Assembly: GCF_029869545.1 (NCBI RefSeq)
Contig: NZ_JARWQD010000214.1
Span: 1-40,366 of the forward strand
DNA: 40,366 nt
Direction: 5' to 3'
Source of the DNA: Nocardia wallacei
GTDB taxonomy: Bacteria > Actinomycetota > Actinomycetes > Mycobacteriales > Mycobacteriaceae
Below the pieces are notes generated by a model that was given only the letters and a program-made list of their open reading frames with translations, was not told the DNA's origin and did not search any database. Of this stretch, positions 32,449 through 40,366 are shown one piece after another. Numbering within the stretch: the first letter of the stretch is position 1; each line of letters begins with the position of its first letter. The position numbers were made by a program, and so were the translations under genes.

Positions 32449-33789
32449 TCAGACGGGGAAGCAGCGGGCGAAGGTGAGCAGTAGTTTCGGGGAGCCGTGG
32501 ATGCGGAGGCGGCCGAACAGGATCGCGCGCGGCAGTATCGATCTCCGGGCCAGGAAGCGCAGCCAGGTGCGGGAGTCGGCGGTGATCCGCAGGTCCGGAT
32601 CGCCCGTATGTCCGTCCGCGACCTCGAGATCGCCGTCGTGGATGGCCACCGTGATGCGGCGCTGTTCGGCGCCGGTGAAGGTGAAATGGTAGGTGGCCGT
32701 CACGCCGCGGGCCCGGCCGCGCTGGAACAGCAGCGGCAGCCCGGTCACGAACCCGTCGATACTCGCCGGGCGCAGCCCGCGGGCGACGAATTTGGTCCGC
32801 TTGTGCGGAAACCGCTGGGCGACATACTGTTCGGCGTCCGAACCGCGCACCACGTAGACGGTCTCCCGCTTGTTCTGCAGCGGGCGCACGACGTCGTTGA
32901 GGTGCCGCTTGCTGTTGTCGAGGTAGGTGCCGATGACGTCCTCGCCCGCCGGGCAGACCGACATGCAGTAGGCCGCTTTGTAATTGGCGCCGAAGGACAG
33001 GCTCTGCCACATCGAGGCGGTCTCGTTGTCGGCGACCCGCGAGCGGTAGTCGCCCGCGCTGCGGCTGTCGGCGACCTGCTCCACCCAGTCGCCGAAGCCG
33101 CCGAGGAATTCGCGATAGTTGTGGGTGTAGCAGGCGGAGAAGTCGAAATGGCCGTCGGAGGCGATCGCGCCGGTCGGGCAGGCCGAGACGCACAGCTTGC
33201 ATTCCAGGCAGGGGTCGAAGTCGATCGGCCGGGAGTACTCGCCGATCTCGGTGTCGATCAGCACGGTGCCCAGCAGCACGAAGTTGCCGAACCGCGGATG
33301 AATCACGTTGCGGTGGATACCCATTCGGCCGAGCCCCGCGGCGACGGCGACGAGTTTGTGCGAGACCACCCACATCCGGTCGGGGAACCTGTCCATCTCC
33401 ATCGGGAAGCCGACGGAGGGGTTCAGCGCGCGGACCCCGCGACGCTCGAGGGCCGAGACGATCCGGCGGGCGACGTCGTTGGTGTCGTCGTTCCCGTGGT
33501 GGAACTCGAGGTTTGCCACCGACCTCGCGGGACTGCGGATGCTGTCGCGGTTGAGCCTGCACACGAAGCCGATCAGCGCCCGGGCGCCGGGCAGCGCGGC
33601 GTCGATCTCGGCGCGTTCGTCGGCGAGTTCCGCGCGCTCGATCTCGACGAAACCGACATCGTCGGCGCCGGACTCCAGGCACAGCTCACGCAGCCATGCG
33701 GCGTCCAGCGGACCCGGCGGCTCGACCGGTTCGCGGGCTCGATGCCGGATGACGGTGGGGTGCCCGTCGAACTTCCTGCGTGCGTTCAT
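32449..33789 (-). CDS. QueG-like 4Fe-4S protein with C-terminal SCP2-like domain
   Basis: A 446-residue protein. The N-terminal ~330 residues resemble epoxyqueuosine reductase QueG, with GLGRMGIHRNVIHPRFGNFVLLG in two parts and a ferredoxin-type cluster site CLECKLCVSACP (Cys194, 197, 200, 204). A second cluster draws on FSACYTH (Cys220) and YCMSVCPAGED (Cys275, 279). The last ~110 residues (TATYHFTFTGAEQRRITVAI, LRITADSRTWLRFLA, ILFGRLRIHGSPKLLLTF) look like an SCP2 sterol-carrier fold. QueG itself lacks this domain and most actinobacteria do not make queuosine, so another reductive role on a hydrophobic substrate is likely. It is isolated from obvious partners. A 171-bp gap without a recognised gene separates it from the HxlR-like gene. 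Confidence 0.8.
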   Translation of the reverse strand: MNARRKFDGHPTVIRHRAREPVEPPGPLDAAWLRELCLESGADDVGFVEIERAELADERAEIDAALPGARALIGFVCRLNRDSIRSPARSVANLEFHHGNDDTNDVARRIVSALERRGVRALNPSVGFPMEMDRFPDRMWVVSHKLVAVAAGLGRMGIHRNVIHPRFGNFVLLGTVLIDTEIGEYSRPIDFDPCLECKLCVSACPTGAIASDGHFDFSACYTHNYREFLGGFGDWVEQVADSRSAGDYRSRVADNETASMWQSLSFGANYKAAYCMSVCPAGEDVIGTYLDNSKRHLNDVVRPLQNKRETVYVVRGSDAEQYVAQRFPHKRTKFVARGLRPASIDGFVTGLPLLFQRGRARGVTATYHFTFTGAEQRRITVAIHDGDLEVADGHTGDPDLRITADSRTWLRFLARRSILPRAILFGRLRIHGSPKLLLTFARCFPV

Positions 33790-33855
33790 CCGGCATCACC
33801 CTGCCCATCGAACGGTGTCCAGCCATGCAGCGCGCATCGTAACGCCGCGCGGGCG

Positions 33856-35085
33856 TCACGTCAGCGCGCTGCCCGCCAGCCACTGGTCCCACGGCACCAG
33901 CCAGTCGCCGTTGTTCCAGGTGGGCAGCGGCGGGCCGGAGGTGTTGCGGACCTCCACGACATCTCCGGGCAGCGAGAAGTTGAAGAACCATTTCGCGTTC
34001 TCGCCGTTGAGGTTCAGGCAGCCGTGCGACAGGTTCTGGCTGCCCTGCGCCCACACCGTCTCGTCGAGCTGGTGCAGATAGATGCCGTCGCCGCTGATCC
34101 GCGTGGCCCAGTTGATGGTCTCCTTGTAGCCGAGCCGGTCGTTGACCGGCAGGCCGTAGGTGGAGGAGTCCATGATCACCGGATTGCCCTTGTCCATCAC
34201 GGTGTAGATGCCCGCGGGGGTGTTGAAGTAGATGGTCTTGCCGCCGACCTGCTGACTGCCGCCCATGCCCATGGAGGTGGGCATGGTGCGGATCAGTTTG
34301 CCGTTCTCGAACACCTGCACCTGTTTGTTGTTGTCGTCGGCGATCGACACGTGCGAGGGGCCGATGGTGAAGCTGGTCTTGGTGTCTTCCTGCCCGTACA
34401 TGCCCGAGCCGAGTTCGGCACCGAAGATGTTCGCCGCGACCGACACCTTGGTGCCCGGCGCCCAGTACTGCTGGGGGCGCCAGTGCGCCCGGGTGTCGTC
34501 GAGCCAGTACCACGCGCCCTGCACCGGGGGATCGGTGGTGACGGTCAGCCGCTTCTCGGCGGCCGCCTTGTCGGGGATGGGCTCGTCGAACTTGGCCACG
34601 ATGACGGTTCCGACGCCGTAGGTGCCCCCGTCGGCCAGCGTCTGACCGCCGGTGGTGGTCAGGTATGCCTTGGTCTGATTGCGCGGCGTCAGGGTCGAGA
34701 AGGTGGCCTTCGTGGGCCCGCTGGGGCCGGAGATGGTGACGCCCTGCGCGGTGACGCTGTAGGTGCGCCCGTATCCGAGCGGCCCCGTCGGCTTCCAGGC
34801 CGTTTTGTCCGGTGTGAGAATTCCCTCCACCGGTTTGCCCTGGTCGTTGGTCATCGTGACCGACGAGAGGATGCCGTCGGAGGCGGTTACCTCGATCTTG
34901 CCCAGCGGATCGACGTCCTCGCTGCCGTCGCCGGGGGTCACCGAGATCACCGGTGCCGCCGGTCCCGACGTCGCCGGGGCCGGTTTCGGTCCGGATCCCG
35001 ACGAGGATGAGCACGCGGCCATCAGCATCGTCACCAGGGTGATCACACCCATTGCGACACCGAATCGGCAGCGGCGACCTGACAT
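33856..35085 (-). CDS. L,D-transpeptidase lipoprotein (LdtB/LdtMt2 type)
   Basis: Makes 3-3 peptidoglycan cross-links outside the membrane. The 409-residue precursor has a signal peptide ending in the lipobox LMAAC (lipid-modified Cys25) and a Gly/Pro/Ser linker. Two Ig-like domains follow (about 45-250, with VSVTPGD-type starts and FDEPIPDKAAAEKRLTV), then the YkuD catalytic domain with SGDGIYLHQ and SHGCLNLNGENA. The catalytic Cys is Cys356, almost the same position as in M. tuberculosis LdtMt2 (Cys354 of 408). The C-terminal cap contains two Trp-rich segments. The ATG at 35085 has GGAG 6 nt upstream. It is divergent from the two-component system gene. Confidence 0.94.
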   Translation of the reverse strand: MSGRRCRFGVAMGVITLVTMLMAACSSSSGSGPKPAPATSGPAAPVISVTPGDGSEDVDPLGKIEVTASDGILSSVTMTNDQGKPVEGILTPDKTAWKPTGPLGYGRTYSVTAQGVTISGPSGPTKATFSTLTPRNQTKAYLTTTGGQTLADGGTYGVGTVIVAKFDEPIPDKAAAEKRLTVTTDPPVQGAWYWLDDTRAHWRPQQYWAPGTKVSVAANIFGAELGSGMYGQEDTKTSFTIGPSHVSIADDNNKQVQVFENGKLIRTMPTSMGMGGSQQVGGKTIYFNTPAGIYTVMDKGNPVIMDSSTYGLPVNDRLGYKETINWATRISGDGIYLHQLDETVWAQGSQNLSHGCLNLNGENAKWFFNFSLPGDVVEVRNTSGPPLPTWNNGDWLVPWDQWLAGSALT

Positions 35086-35139
35086 GGTGTCTCCTGCGCT
35101 CGCCGTGCGCCTGCTGAGCGGGCCCCCGCAGCGCACCAT

Positions 35140-35316
35140 GGCCTAACTGTCTTGACGGGTAGTTTACGGGGACACTGGGGGAAGAGGCACACCGAGGTGT
35201 TGCCCCATGTTTACGAACAGATTGAGCGGGTACTCCAGCTACCGTTCTCTGCCCTCCGTAACCGTGCCGTCAAGGCACTGGGGCAAACGGCCGAGTATCT
35301 GCTAGGGAAGAAGATT
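35140..35316 (+). promoter_or_regulatory. Leader of the two-component operon with stem-loops
   Basis: This stretch holds TTGACG (35152-35157) as a -35 candidate without a clear -10. Two small hairpins are visible: GGCACAC-CGAG-GTG(T)TGCC (35186-35204) and GTGCC-GTCAA-GGCAC (35264-35278). There is also a long-range complementary pair TTGCCCC (35200-35206) / GGGGCAA (35280-35286) whose arms could pair alternatively. The frame of the regulator stays open through it from a TTG, but the ribosome site AGGGAAGAAG directly before 35317 argues against an extension. Confidence 0.35.
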
Positions 35317-36027
35317 ATGAGCGCGAACCTGATGATCGTAGAAGACGACGACAGGGTACGGAGCGCCTTGCGGCTGGCCATGGAGGATGAAGGGTACGAC
35401 GTCGAGGAGGCCGAGGAGGCCGAGGATGCGCTCGAGCACCTGCGGGACAACGGCGCGCCCGATGTCATGATCGTCGACCTGATGCTGGGGGAGATGGACG
35501 GATTCTCCTGTATCCGGGAGATCCGCCGCGATCACGACGTGCCGATCATAGTGGTCAGCGCCCGTGACGACACGCACGACGTGGTCGCCGCGCTGGAGGC
35601 CGGCGCCGACGATTTCGTCACCAAACCGTTCGAGATCAAGGAGATCACCGCGCGCATGCGGGCGCTGCGCCGCCGCGCCCAGCAGTTCGCCGAGCCGCCC
35701 GCGCCGCAGGAGGTGGTGCTCGACGCCGACGAGGAGAACCCGCTGCTGCTGTCGGTCGAGGGCGGTACGGTGCGCCGCGGGGAGGAGGAACTGCACCTGA
35801 CGCTGACGGAGTTTCGCCTGCTGTGCGAGCTGGCCGAGACTCCGGGCCGCGTGCTGTCCCGCAGCGTGTTGCTCGAAAGAGTCTGGGACCGCGGATTTTT
35901 CGGTGACGAGCGGATCGTCGACGTGCATGTGCGGCGGCTGCGCACCAAGATCGAGAGGGATCCGTCGGAGCCCTGCATCGTCGTCACCGTGCGAGGACTC
36001 GGCTATCGACTCGATGTTCAACGCTGA
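35317..36027 (+). CDS. OmpR-family response regulator
   Basis: A 236-residue regulator. The receiver (about 4-118) has the acidic pair in MIVEDDDRVR, the phosphoacceptor Asp54 in MIVDLMLGEMDG and Lys103 in DDFVTKPFE. The linker is followed by a winged-helix DNA-binding domain (LHLTLTEFRLLCELAETPGR, DERIVDVHVRRLRTKIERDP, VTVRGLGYRL). The acidic stretch VEEAEEAEDALEHL in the receiver is unusual. It is cotranscribed with the kinase, whose start lies inside its 3' end. The ectoine operon begins 1.2 kb downstream, making ectABCD a candidate target. No specific orthologue was recognised. Confidence 0.93.
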   Translation: MSANLMIVEDDDRVRSALRLAMEDEGYDVEEAEEAEDALEHLRDNGAPDVMIVDLMLGEMDGFSCIREIRRDHDVPIIVVSARDDTHDVVAALEAGADDFVTKPFEIKEITARMRALRRRAQQFAEPPAPQEVVLDADEENPLLLSVEGGTVRRGEEELHLTLTEFRLLCELAETPGRVLSRSVLLERVWDRGFFGDERIVDVHVRRLRTKIERDPSEPCIVVTVRGLGYRLDVQR

Positions 36028-37069
36028 GCAGCGCAGCCGGTTTCGGCTGCCCAGCCGCCAAAGCCTGCGCGGCCGAGCGATTTTCGCCTTCGCGGTGACG
36101 GCCGGACTGGTGTCGGCGGTGCTCGCGGCGACGGTGTCGGCGCTGGGCCGCGGCTTCTGGGAGACGCTCGCCGTCTGCGCGGTGGCGGGCACCGCGATCG
36201 GTGCGGTGTTCGGGCTGTGGTTCACGCGCCGCCTGCTGGAACCGCTGCAGCGGGTCACCGGCACCGCGGCGCGCATCGCCTCCGGCGAACTGGGCACCCG
36301 GTTGCCCGACACCGACGATCCGGATCTGGCGCCGACGGTCGACGCGTTCAACACGATGGTCGACTCGCTGCAGCGCCGCATCGATCGGGAGCGGCGGCTC
36401 GTGGGTGACGTGAGTCACGAATTGCGGACACCTTTGACGACGCTCACCACGAGCGTCGGGGTGATGTCGCGCTACGAGGACGAGTTGCCGCAGCGTTCGC
36501 GGCAGGCCCTGGTGCTGGTCCGGGCGGAATTGGAGCATCTGCGCCGGTTGCTGGACGATTTGCTGGCGCTGGCCCGCGCGGAGGCGCGCATGCACGGCGC
36601 CGACGCCGAACCGCTGTCGGTGCGCGAACTGCTCACCCACACCCTCGCCGAACTGCGCTATCCGCCGGAGTTGCTGACCGTCGCCGCCGACGGCACCGTG
36701 ACCGGGCGGAAGCTGGAACTCGAACGGGCGCTGGTGAATTTGCTCGACAACGCCGAGAAGCACGGCGGCGGTGTGGTCGGCGTCGGAGTCGACCATCGCG
36801 GGACCGAGGTGTTGATCACGGTCGACGACTCCGGGCCGGGCGTCGCGGAGGCGGATCGGCAGCGCATATTTGAACGTTTCGTGACGGTGCGTCGCGGCAG
36901 ACGCGGCGGAACGGGCACCGGAATCGGTCTGGCGCTCGTTGCGGAAACCGTTGCGGCACATGGGGGAATGGTCGAATGTACGGACCGTCCGGGAGGGGGT
37001 GCGAGGTTCACCGTCCGGCTACCCGCCGTGACGCAATTCACCGAACATATTTCTGTAACACGACCGTAA
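36014..37069 (+). CDS. Membrane sensor histidine kinase
   Basis: A 351-residue kinase. It has two transmembrane helices (about 22-43 and 52-70) separated by only some eight residues, then HAMP (about 70-122), the phosphoacceptor in VSHELRTPLTTLTTS (His135), an N-box NLLDNAEKHG, and GTGTGIGLALVAETVAAHGG. The near absence of an outer domain suggests intramembrane sensing, as in kinases that respond to envelope or osmotic stress. The ATG at 36014 lies 14 nt before the end of the response-regulator gene, so the pair is coupled. The next gene, ectA, starts 124 nt later in the same direction. Confidence 0.92.
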   Translation: MFNAEQRSRFRLPSRQSLRGRAIFAFAVTAGLVSAVLAATVSALGRGFWETLAVCAVAGTAIGAVFGLWFTRRLLEPLQRVTGTAARIASGELGTRLPDTDDPDLAPTVDAFNTMVDSLQRRIDRERRLVGDVSHELRTPLTTLTTSVGVMSRYEDELPQRSRQALVLVRAELEHLRRLLDDLLALARAEARMHGADAEPLSVRELLTHTLAELRYPPELLTVAADGTVTGRKLELERALVNLLDNAEKHGGGVVGVGVDHRGTEVLITVDDSGPGVAEADRQRIFERFVTVRRGRRGGTGTGIGLALVAETVAAHGGMVECTDRPGGGARFTVRLPAVTQFTEHISVTRP

Positions 37070-37193
37070 AGTAGTCGACCGGATGGCCTCAAAGTTCGTT
37101 CGCAACCCTTAAAGAGTGATGCAGACCCGAACGCGGAGTACGCCATTCGGATCCCCTTCTCCCGACCGACCCGAAAGTCGAAAGGAAACGTCT

Positions 37194-37706
37194 GTGCCAG
37201 TGGTGATTCGCACGCCACAGGTCAGCGACGGGGCGACGATGTGGCAGATCGCCGTCGATTCCCAGGTACTGGACGCGAATACGAGCTATGCGTATCTGCT
37301 GTGGTGCAGAGATTTCGCGGCAACCAGCGTGGTTGCCGAAATCGGCTCGGAAATCGCGGGATTCGTCACCGGATTTCTCCGGCCCGAGGCACCGGAGACG
37401 GTGTTCGTCTGGCAGGTGGCCGTCGACCATGCGTTCCGCGGCCGCGGAATCGGTGTGGCGATGCTGGAAGGCCTGGTCGACAACGTTGCAGGGCAAGGAG
37501 TTTCAACACTGGAGACCACTGTTTCCCCGGATAACGCGGCCTCGCTGGCGATGTTCGCCGCGCTGGCGCGACGCCGGGGCGCCGAGCTGACGCGAGAGTC
37601 GCTCTTCACACCCGAAGACTTTCCGGACGGTCATGAATCAGAGGACCTGTACCGGATCGCGCCATTGCATTCCGTGGCGCACCCCACACGAAAGGATCAT
37701 CGATGA
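37194..37706 (+). CDS. ectA: L-2,4-diaminobutyrate Ngamma-acetyltransferase EctA
   Basis: Acetylates L-2,4-diaminobutyrate with acetyl-CoA, the second step of ectoine synthesis. The 170-residue GNAT protein has IRTPQVSDGATMWQIAVDS, the family's NTSYAYLLWCRDFAATSVVA, VWQVAVDHAFRGRGIGVAML (acetyl-CoA loop RGRGIG) and TLETTVSPDNAASLAMFAAL. The GTG at 37194 is chosen because AAAGGAA precedes it at about 7 nt and the family N-terminus begins there; the longer open frame from 37116 has none of these. The stop overlaps the ectB start (ATGA). The 124-bp region upstream shows no clear promoter; TAAAGT at about 37068-37073 is a weak -10 candidate. Confidence 0.96.
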   Translation: MPVVIRTPQVSDGATMWQIAVDSQVLDANTSYAYLLWCRDFAATSVVAEIGSEIAGFVTGFLRPEAPETVFVWQVAVDHAFRGRGIGVAMLEGLVDNVAGQGVSTLETTVSPDNAASLAMFAALARRRGAELTRESLFTPEDFPDGHESEDLYRIAPLHSVAHPTRKDHR

Positions 37707-38968
37707 CGACGACCGCTGAGATGACCGTTTTCGAATCGCTGGAATCGAATGTGCGCGGCTACTGCCGATCCTGGCCGACGCTGTTCGACACCGCTCAGGG
37801 ATCCTGGCTGCGCGATGCCAGCGGCCGCGAATTCCTGGATTTCTTCGCCGGCGCCGGAGCACTGAACTACGGGCACAACAATCCCGTTCTGAAGCAGTCG
37901 TTGATCGACTACATCGCGCGCGACGGCATCACCCACGGCCTGGATATGTCCACCGTGGCCAAGCAGCAGCTGCTGGAGACCATCAACAGCGTGCTGCTGG
38001 AGCCGCGCGGGCTGGACTACAAGGTGCAGTTCCCCGGGCCGACGGGCGCCAATGCGGTCGAGGCCGCGCTGAAACTGGCCCGCAAGATCACCGGTCGTAC
38101 CACCATCCTCAATTTCACCAATGCCTTCCACGGCATGACGCTGGGTGCGCTGTCGGTCACCGGCAATGCCGCCAAGCGCGCGGGCGCGGGCGTGCCGCTG
38201 GTGCATGTGAACCCGATGCCCTACGACGGCTACCTCGACGGCGCCGACGAGCTGGCCTGGATGGAGAAGATGCTCGACGACGGCTCGTCGGGCGTGGACA
38301 AGCCCGCCGCGGTGATCGTGGAGACCGTGCAGGGTGAGGGCGGCGTCAACGTGGCGCGGGCGGAGTTCCTCGAGCGGCTGTCCGCGCTGTGCGCCGCGCG
38401 CGGGATCCTGCTGATCGTCGACGACGTGCAGATGGGCTGCGGCCGCACCGGCCCGTTCTTCTCCTTCGAGATCGCCGGGATCACCCCCGACATCGTCACG
38501 CTGTCGAAGTCGGTCGGTGGCTACGGCATGCCGCTGGCGCTGGTGCTGATGCGCCGCGAGCTGGACCAGTGGGCGCCGGGGGAGCACAACGGCACCTTCC
38601 GCGGCAACAACCCGGCCTTCGTGACCGCGACCGCGGCGCTGGAGCACTTCTGGTCCGACGGACGCCTCGAGGAGGCGACGGCGGCGAACGGTGCGCGAAT
38701 CCATCGATCCTTCAGCGCCCTGTCTGATACGTATGAGGGTGTGTCCACGCGCGGCCGCGGCATGGTGCACGGGCTCGTGTTCGAGGAGCCCTCGGAGGCG
38801 AACAAGGTGAGCCGAATCGCCTTCGAGCAGGGGTTGCTCGTCGAGACGTCCGGCGCCGAAGATGAGGTGGTGAAGCTGCTACCGCCGCTGACCATCACCG
38901 AAGACGAGCTCGACCACGGCCTGAACATCTTGGGCAACGCGGTCGGCGCGGCACGAGGAGGAAACTGA
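37703..38968 (+). CDS. ectB: L-2,4-diaminobutyrate transaminase EctB
   Basis: PLP-dependent class III aminotransferase that converts L-aspartate-beta-semialdehyde and glutamate to L-2,4-diaminobutyrate, the first committed step to ectoine. The 421-residue protein is of standard length, with FLDFFAGAGALNYGHNNP, FPGPTGANAVEAALKLAR, NAFHGMTLGALSVTGN, LLIVDDVQMGCGRTG and the PLP lysine in TLSKSVGGYGMPLA (Lys269). The ATG overlaps the end of ectA and ectC follows after 2 nt, giving a compact operon. Confidence 0.98.
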   Translation: MTTTAEMTVFESLESNVRGYCRSWPTLFDTAQGSWLRDASGREFLDFFAGAGALNYGHNNPVLKQSLIDYIARDGITHGLDMSTVAKQQLLETINSVLLEPRGLDYKVQFPGPTGANAVEAALKLARKITGRTTILNFTNAFHGMTLGALSVTGNAAKRAGAGVPLVHVNPMPYDGYLDGADELAWMEKMLDDGSSGVDKPAAVIVETVQGEGGVNVARAEFLERLSALCAARGILLIVDDVQMGCGRTGPFFSFEIAGITPDIVTLSKSVGGYGMPLALVLMRRELDQWAPGEHNGTFRGNNPAFVTATAALEHFWSDGRLEEATAANGARIHRSFSALSDTYEGVSTRGRGMVHGLVFEEPSEANKVSRIAFEQGLLVETSGAEDEVVKLLPPLTITEDELDHGLNILGNAVGAARGGN

Positions 38969-38970
38969 CC

Positions 38971-39363
38971 ATGATCGTGCGAACCACCGCCGAGATCACC
39001 GGCACCGACCGAGATGTGGCCGACGCCGGCTGGCGGAGCAAACGGATCATTCTCGGCGGTGACGGGGTCGGTTTCTCCTTCCACGAGACCACGATTCAGG
39101 CAGGCACCACCCACGAGTTCCACTACGCCAACCACGTCGAAGCGGTGTGGCTGGTGGAGGGCGAAGGCACCCTCACCGATCTCGACCACGGTGTCAGCTA
39201 CGAATTGGGGCCTGGCTCGATGTATCTGCTGGATGGGCACGAACGCCATCGCATCGAGACACGCACGCAGATGCGGATGTTGTGTGTGTTCAACCCGCCG
39301 GTTACAGGCCAGGAGGTGCACGACGAGAACGGCGTCTACCCGTTGGTCGCCGTTACCGAGTAG
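38971..39363 (+). CDS. ectC: Ectoine synthase EctC
   Basis: Cyclises Ngamma-acetyl-diaminobutyrate to ectoine by loss of water; an iron-dependent cupin. The 130-residue protein starts MIVRTTAEITGTDRDV and has the family's WRSKRIILGGDGVGFSFHET, HYANHVEAVWLVEGEG with metal-site residues, GSMYLLDGHERHRIE, and CVFNPPVTGQEVHDENG at the end. AGGAGG lies about 5 nt before the ATG. Confidence 0.98.
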   Translation: MIVRTTAEITGTDRDVADAGWRSKRIILGGDGVGFSFHETTIQAGTTHEFHYANHVEAVWLVEGEGTLTDLDHGVSYELGPGSMYLLDGHERHRIETRTQMRMLCVFNPPVTGQEVHDENGVYPLVAVTE

Positions 39364-39382
39364 GTAGGAGGACAACACCGCG

Positions 39383-40264
39383 ATGACGTTGGCCGACAGT
39401 CGAATCGATCGCTACCGCACCCGCACGCTGACCGAGGTGCCGCCGATCGAACGCAACGATCCGACCGTGTGGGGCCGGATCACCTCGCCGGAACTGGCGA
39501 ACTTCGACGCCGACGGGTACGCGATCATCGATCAGCTACTCTCGCCGGAGGAGGTGGCCGATTTCTCGATCGAGATCGAGCGGCTGGCCTCCGATCCCGA
39601 ACTGCGCCTGGACGAGCGCGTGATCATCGAGAAGAAGTCGAACCGGGTGCGGTCGATCTTCGAGGTGCACAAGATCAGCCGGGCGGTCGCGGAACTCATC
39701 CGGGACGAACGTGTGGTCGGGCTGGCCCGGCAGGTTCTCGGCTCCGAGGTGTACATCCACCAGAGCCGGGTCAACTACATGCCGGGCTTCGAGGGTGCCG
39801 GGTTCTACTGGCACTCGGACTTCGAGACCTGGCACGCGGAGGACGGCATGCCCGCCCCGCGTGCGGTCAGCCTGTCGATCGCACTGACCGAGAATTATTC
39901 GTTCAACGGCAGCCTCATGGTGATGCCCGGCTCGCAGAATACGTTCGTGCCGTGCCAGGGCGAGACACCTTCCGAGCATTACCGGGAGTCGTTGAAGGAG
40001 CAGCAGATCGGTGTGCCAGCGCACGCTGATATCGCTGCCATGGCCAACAAGCACGGCATCGCGCAGTTCACCGGACCGCAGGGCTCGGCGCTGCTGTTCG
40101 ATTCGAACATCATGCACGGATCGTCCAACAACATCACGCCGTTCCCGCGCTCGAACATCTTCGTGGTGTTCAACAGCGTCGAGAACGCCCTGCAGGAGCC
40201 GTACGCCGCGGGCGCGCCCCGACCGACGTACATCGCCAGCCGGGACTTCGAGCCCGTCCGGTAA
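39383..40264 (+). CDS. ectD: Ectoine 5-hydroxylase EctD
   Basis: Fe(II)/2-oxoglutarate-dependent dioxygenase that turns ectoine into 5-hydroxyectoine, a better desiccation and heat protectant. The 293-residue protein has the iron ligands His144 and Asp146 in FYWHSDFETWHAEDG and His245 in NIMHGSSNN, together with the signature HQSRVNYMPGFEGAGFYW and the substrate-contacting region SIALTENYSFNGSLMVMPGS. GTAGGAGG precedes the ATG by about 10 nt, 19 nt after ectC. The sequence is complete and ends just before the degraded contig end. Confidence 0.98.
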   Translation: MTLADSRIDRYRTRTLTEVPPIERNDPTVWGRITSPELANFDADGYAIIDQLLSPEEVADFSIEIERLASDPELRLDERVIIEKKSNRVRSIFEVHKISRAVAELIRDERVVGLARQVLGSEVYIHQSRVNYMPGFEGAGFYWHSDFETWHAEDGMPAPRAVSLSIALTENYSFNGSLMVMPGSQNTFVPCQGETPSEHYRESLKEQQIGVPAHADIAAMANKHGIAQFTGPQGSALLFDSNIMHGSSNNITPFPRSNIFVVFNSVENALQEPYAAGAPRPTYIASRDFEPVR

Positions 40265-40366
40265 CACCCCGCGGCCCCCGCCCCCCCCCGAGCAGGTGTC
40301 GGGGGGGCCAGAGGATAACAAACCCACCCCCGCGGCACGCCCACCCCCCCCCCCACCCCCCCAACC
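40265..40366. other. Low-complexity contig end
   Basis: After the ectD stop the sequence becomes C/G homopolymer-rich (long C runs at 40279-40290 and 40344-40363), as at the left end, and is probably unreliable. No terminator or further gene can be called. Confidence 0.7.

Noticed and set aside
32497..35010. Long plus-strand open frame spanning the QueG-like and Ldt genes (about 837 codons)
   Set aside because: It runs antisense across two well-supported genes and the gap between them, with His/Arg/Val/Asp-biased composition and no motifs.
35152..35316. N-terminal extension of the response regulator (about 55 codons from a TTG)
   Set aside because: Receiver domains begin at MSANLMIVEDD, and AGGGAAGAAG directly precedes the ATG at 35317; the extra part looks like a leader.

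Overview
The window is a high-GC (about 70%) actinobacterial contig. Gene content, frequent GTG/TTG starts, several probable leaderless promoters and local gene order (pyc-rsmD-coaD, then sepIVA-DUF177-rpmF-rnc-mutM, and an osmC-acyP pair) point to Mycobacteriales, most likely Nocardia or a close relative. This is inferred from remembered gene orders; no database search was possible. The first ~169 and last ~100 bases are C/G homopolymer-rich and look like unreliable contig ends.

Layout. 0.2-2.7 kb: metE (B12-independent methionine synthase, minus strand) under a well-formed cobalamin riboswitch. 3.0-7.0 kb: pyruvate carboxylase and rsmD. 7.0-8.7 kb: a divergent XRE-cupin regulator and a thioredoxin-reductase-like flavoprotein with a palindromic operator candidate between them. 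8.7-11.6 kb (minus): coaD, a DUF559/AbiEi-like protein bracketed by two inverted copies of an ~80-bp palindromic repeat, and a GtrA-family membrane protein. 11.8-15.2 kb: the conserved sepIVA-DUF177-rpmF-rnc-mutM block. 15.3-16.9 kb: a DHFR/RibD-like reductase translationally coupled to a HhH-PHP hydrolase. 16.9-20.1 kb (minus): osmC, acyP, then a three-gene cassette of a one-TM secreted-domain protein, a glutathionylspermidine-synthase-like ATP-grasp ligase and a DUF350 membrane protein.

20.2-28.9 kb is a full potassium uptake system: kdpD-kdpE leftward and kdpF-A-B-C rightward. Two micropeptide genes flank the divergent control region. KdpE carries an N-terminal extension and KdpC a large cysteine-containing insertion. 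29.0-31.4 kb: a WYL regulator divergent from a VAO-type flavin oxidase, with a perfect inverted repeat at the promoter. 31.4-31.9 kb: a decayed MerR/short-chain-dehydrogenase cassette (MerR frameshifted, SDR collapsed to its two ends, promoter intact). Then an HxlR-like regulator, a QueG-like 4Fe-4S protein with a C-terminal SCP2-like domain, and an LdtB-type L,D-transpeptidase lipoprotein. 35.3-40.3 kb: a two-component system immediately upstream of ectABCD, the ectoine/5-hydroxyectoine pathway.

Taken together the right half is rich in osmoadaptation genes: Kdp potassium uptake and ectoine/hydroxyectoine synthesis, each next to its own two-component system. The left half is mainly housekeeping, with accessory genes inserted at points where gene order departs from that remembered for Mycobacterium tuberculosis. 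The best candidates for under-described biology are the ATP-grasp/DUF350/one-TM cassette, the Kdp micropeptides with the enlarged KdpC, and the palindromic repeat pair around the DUF559 gene.
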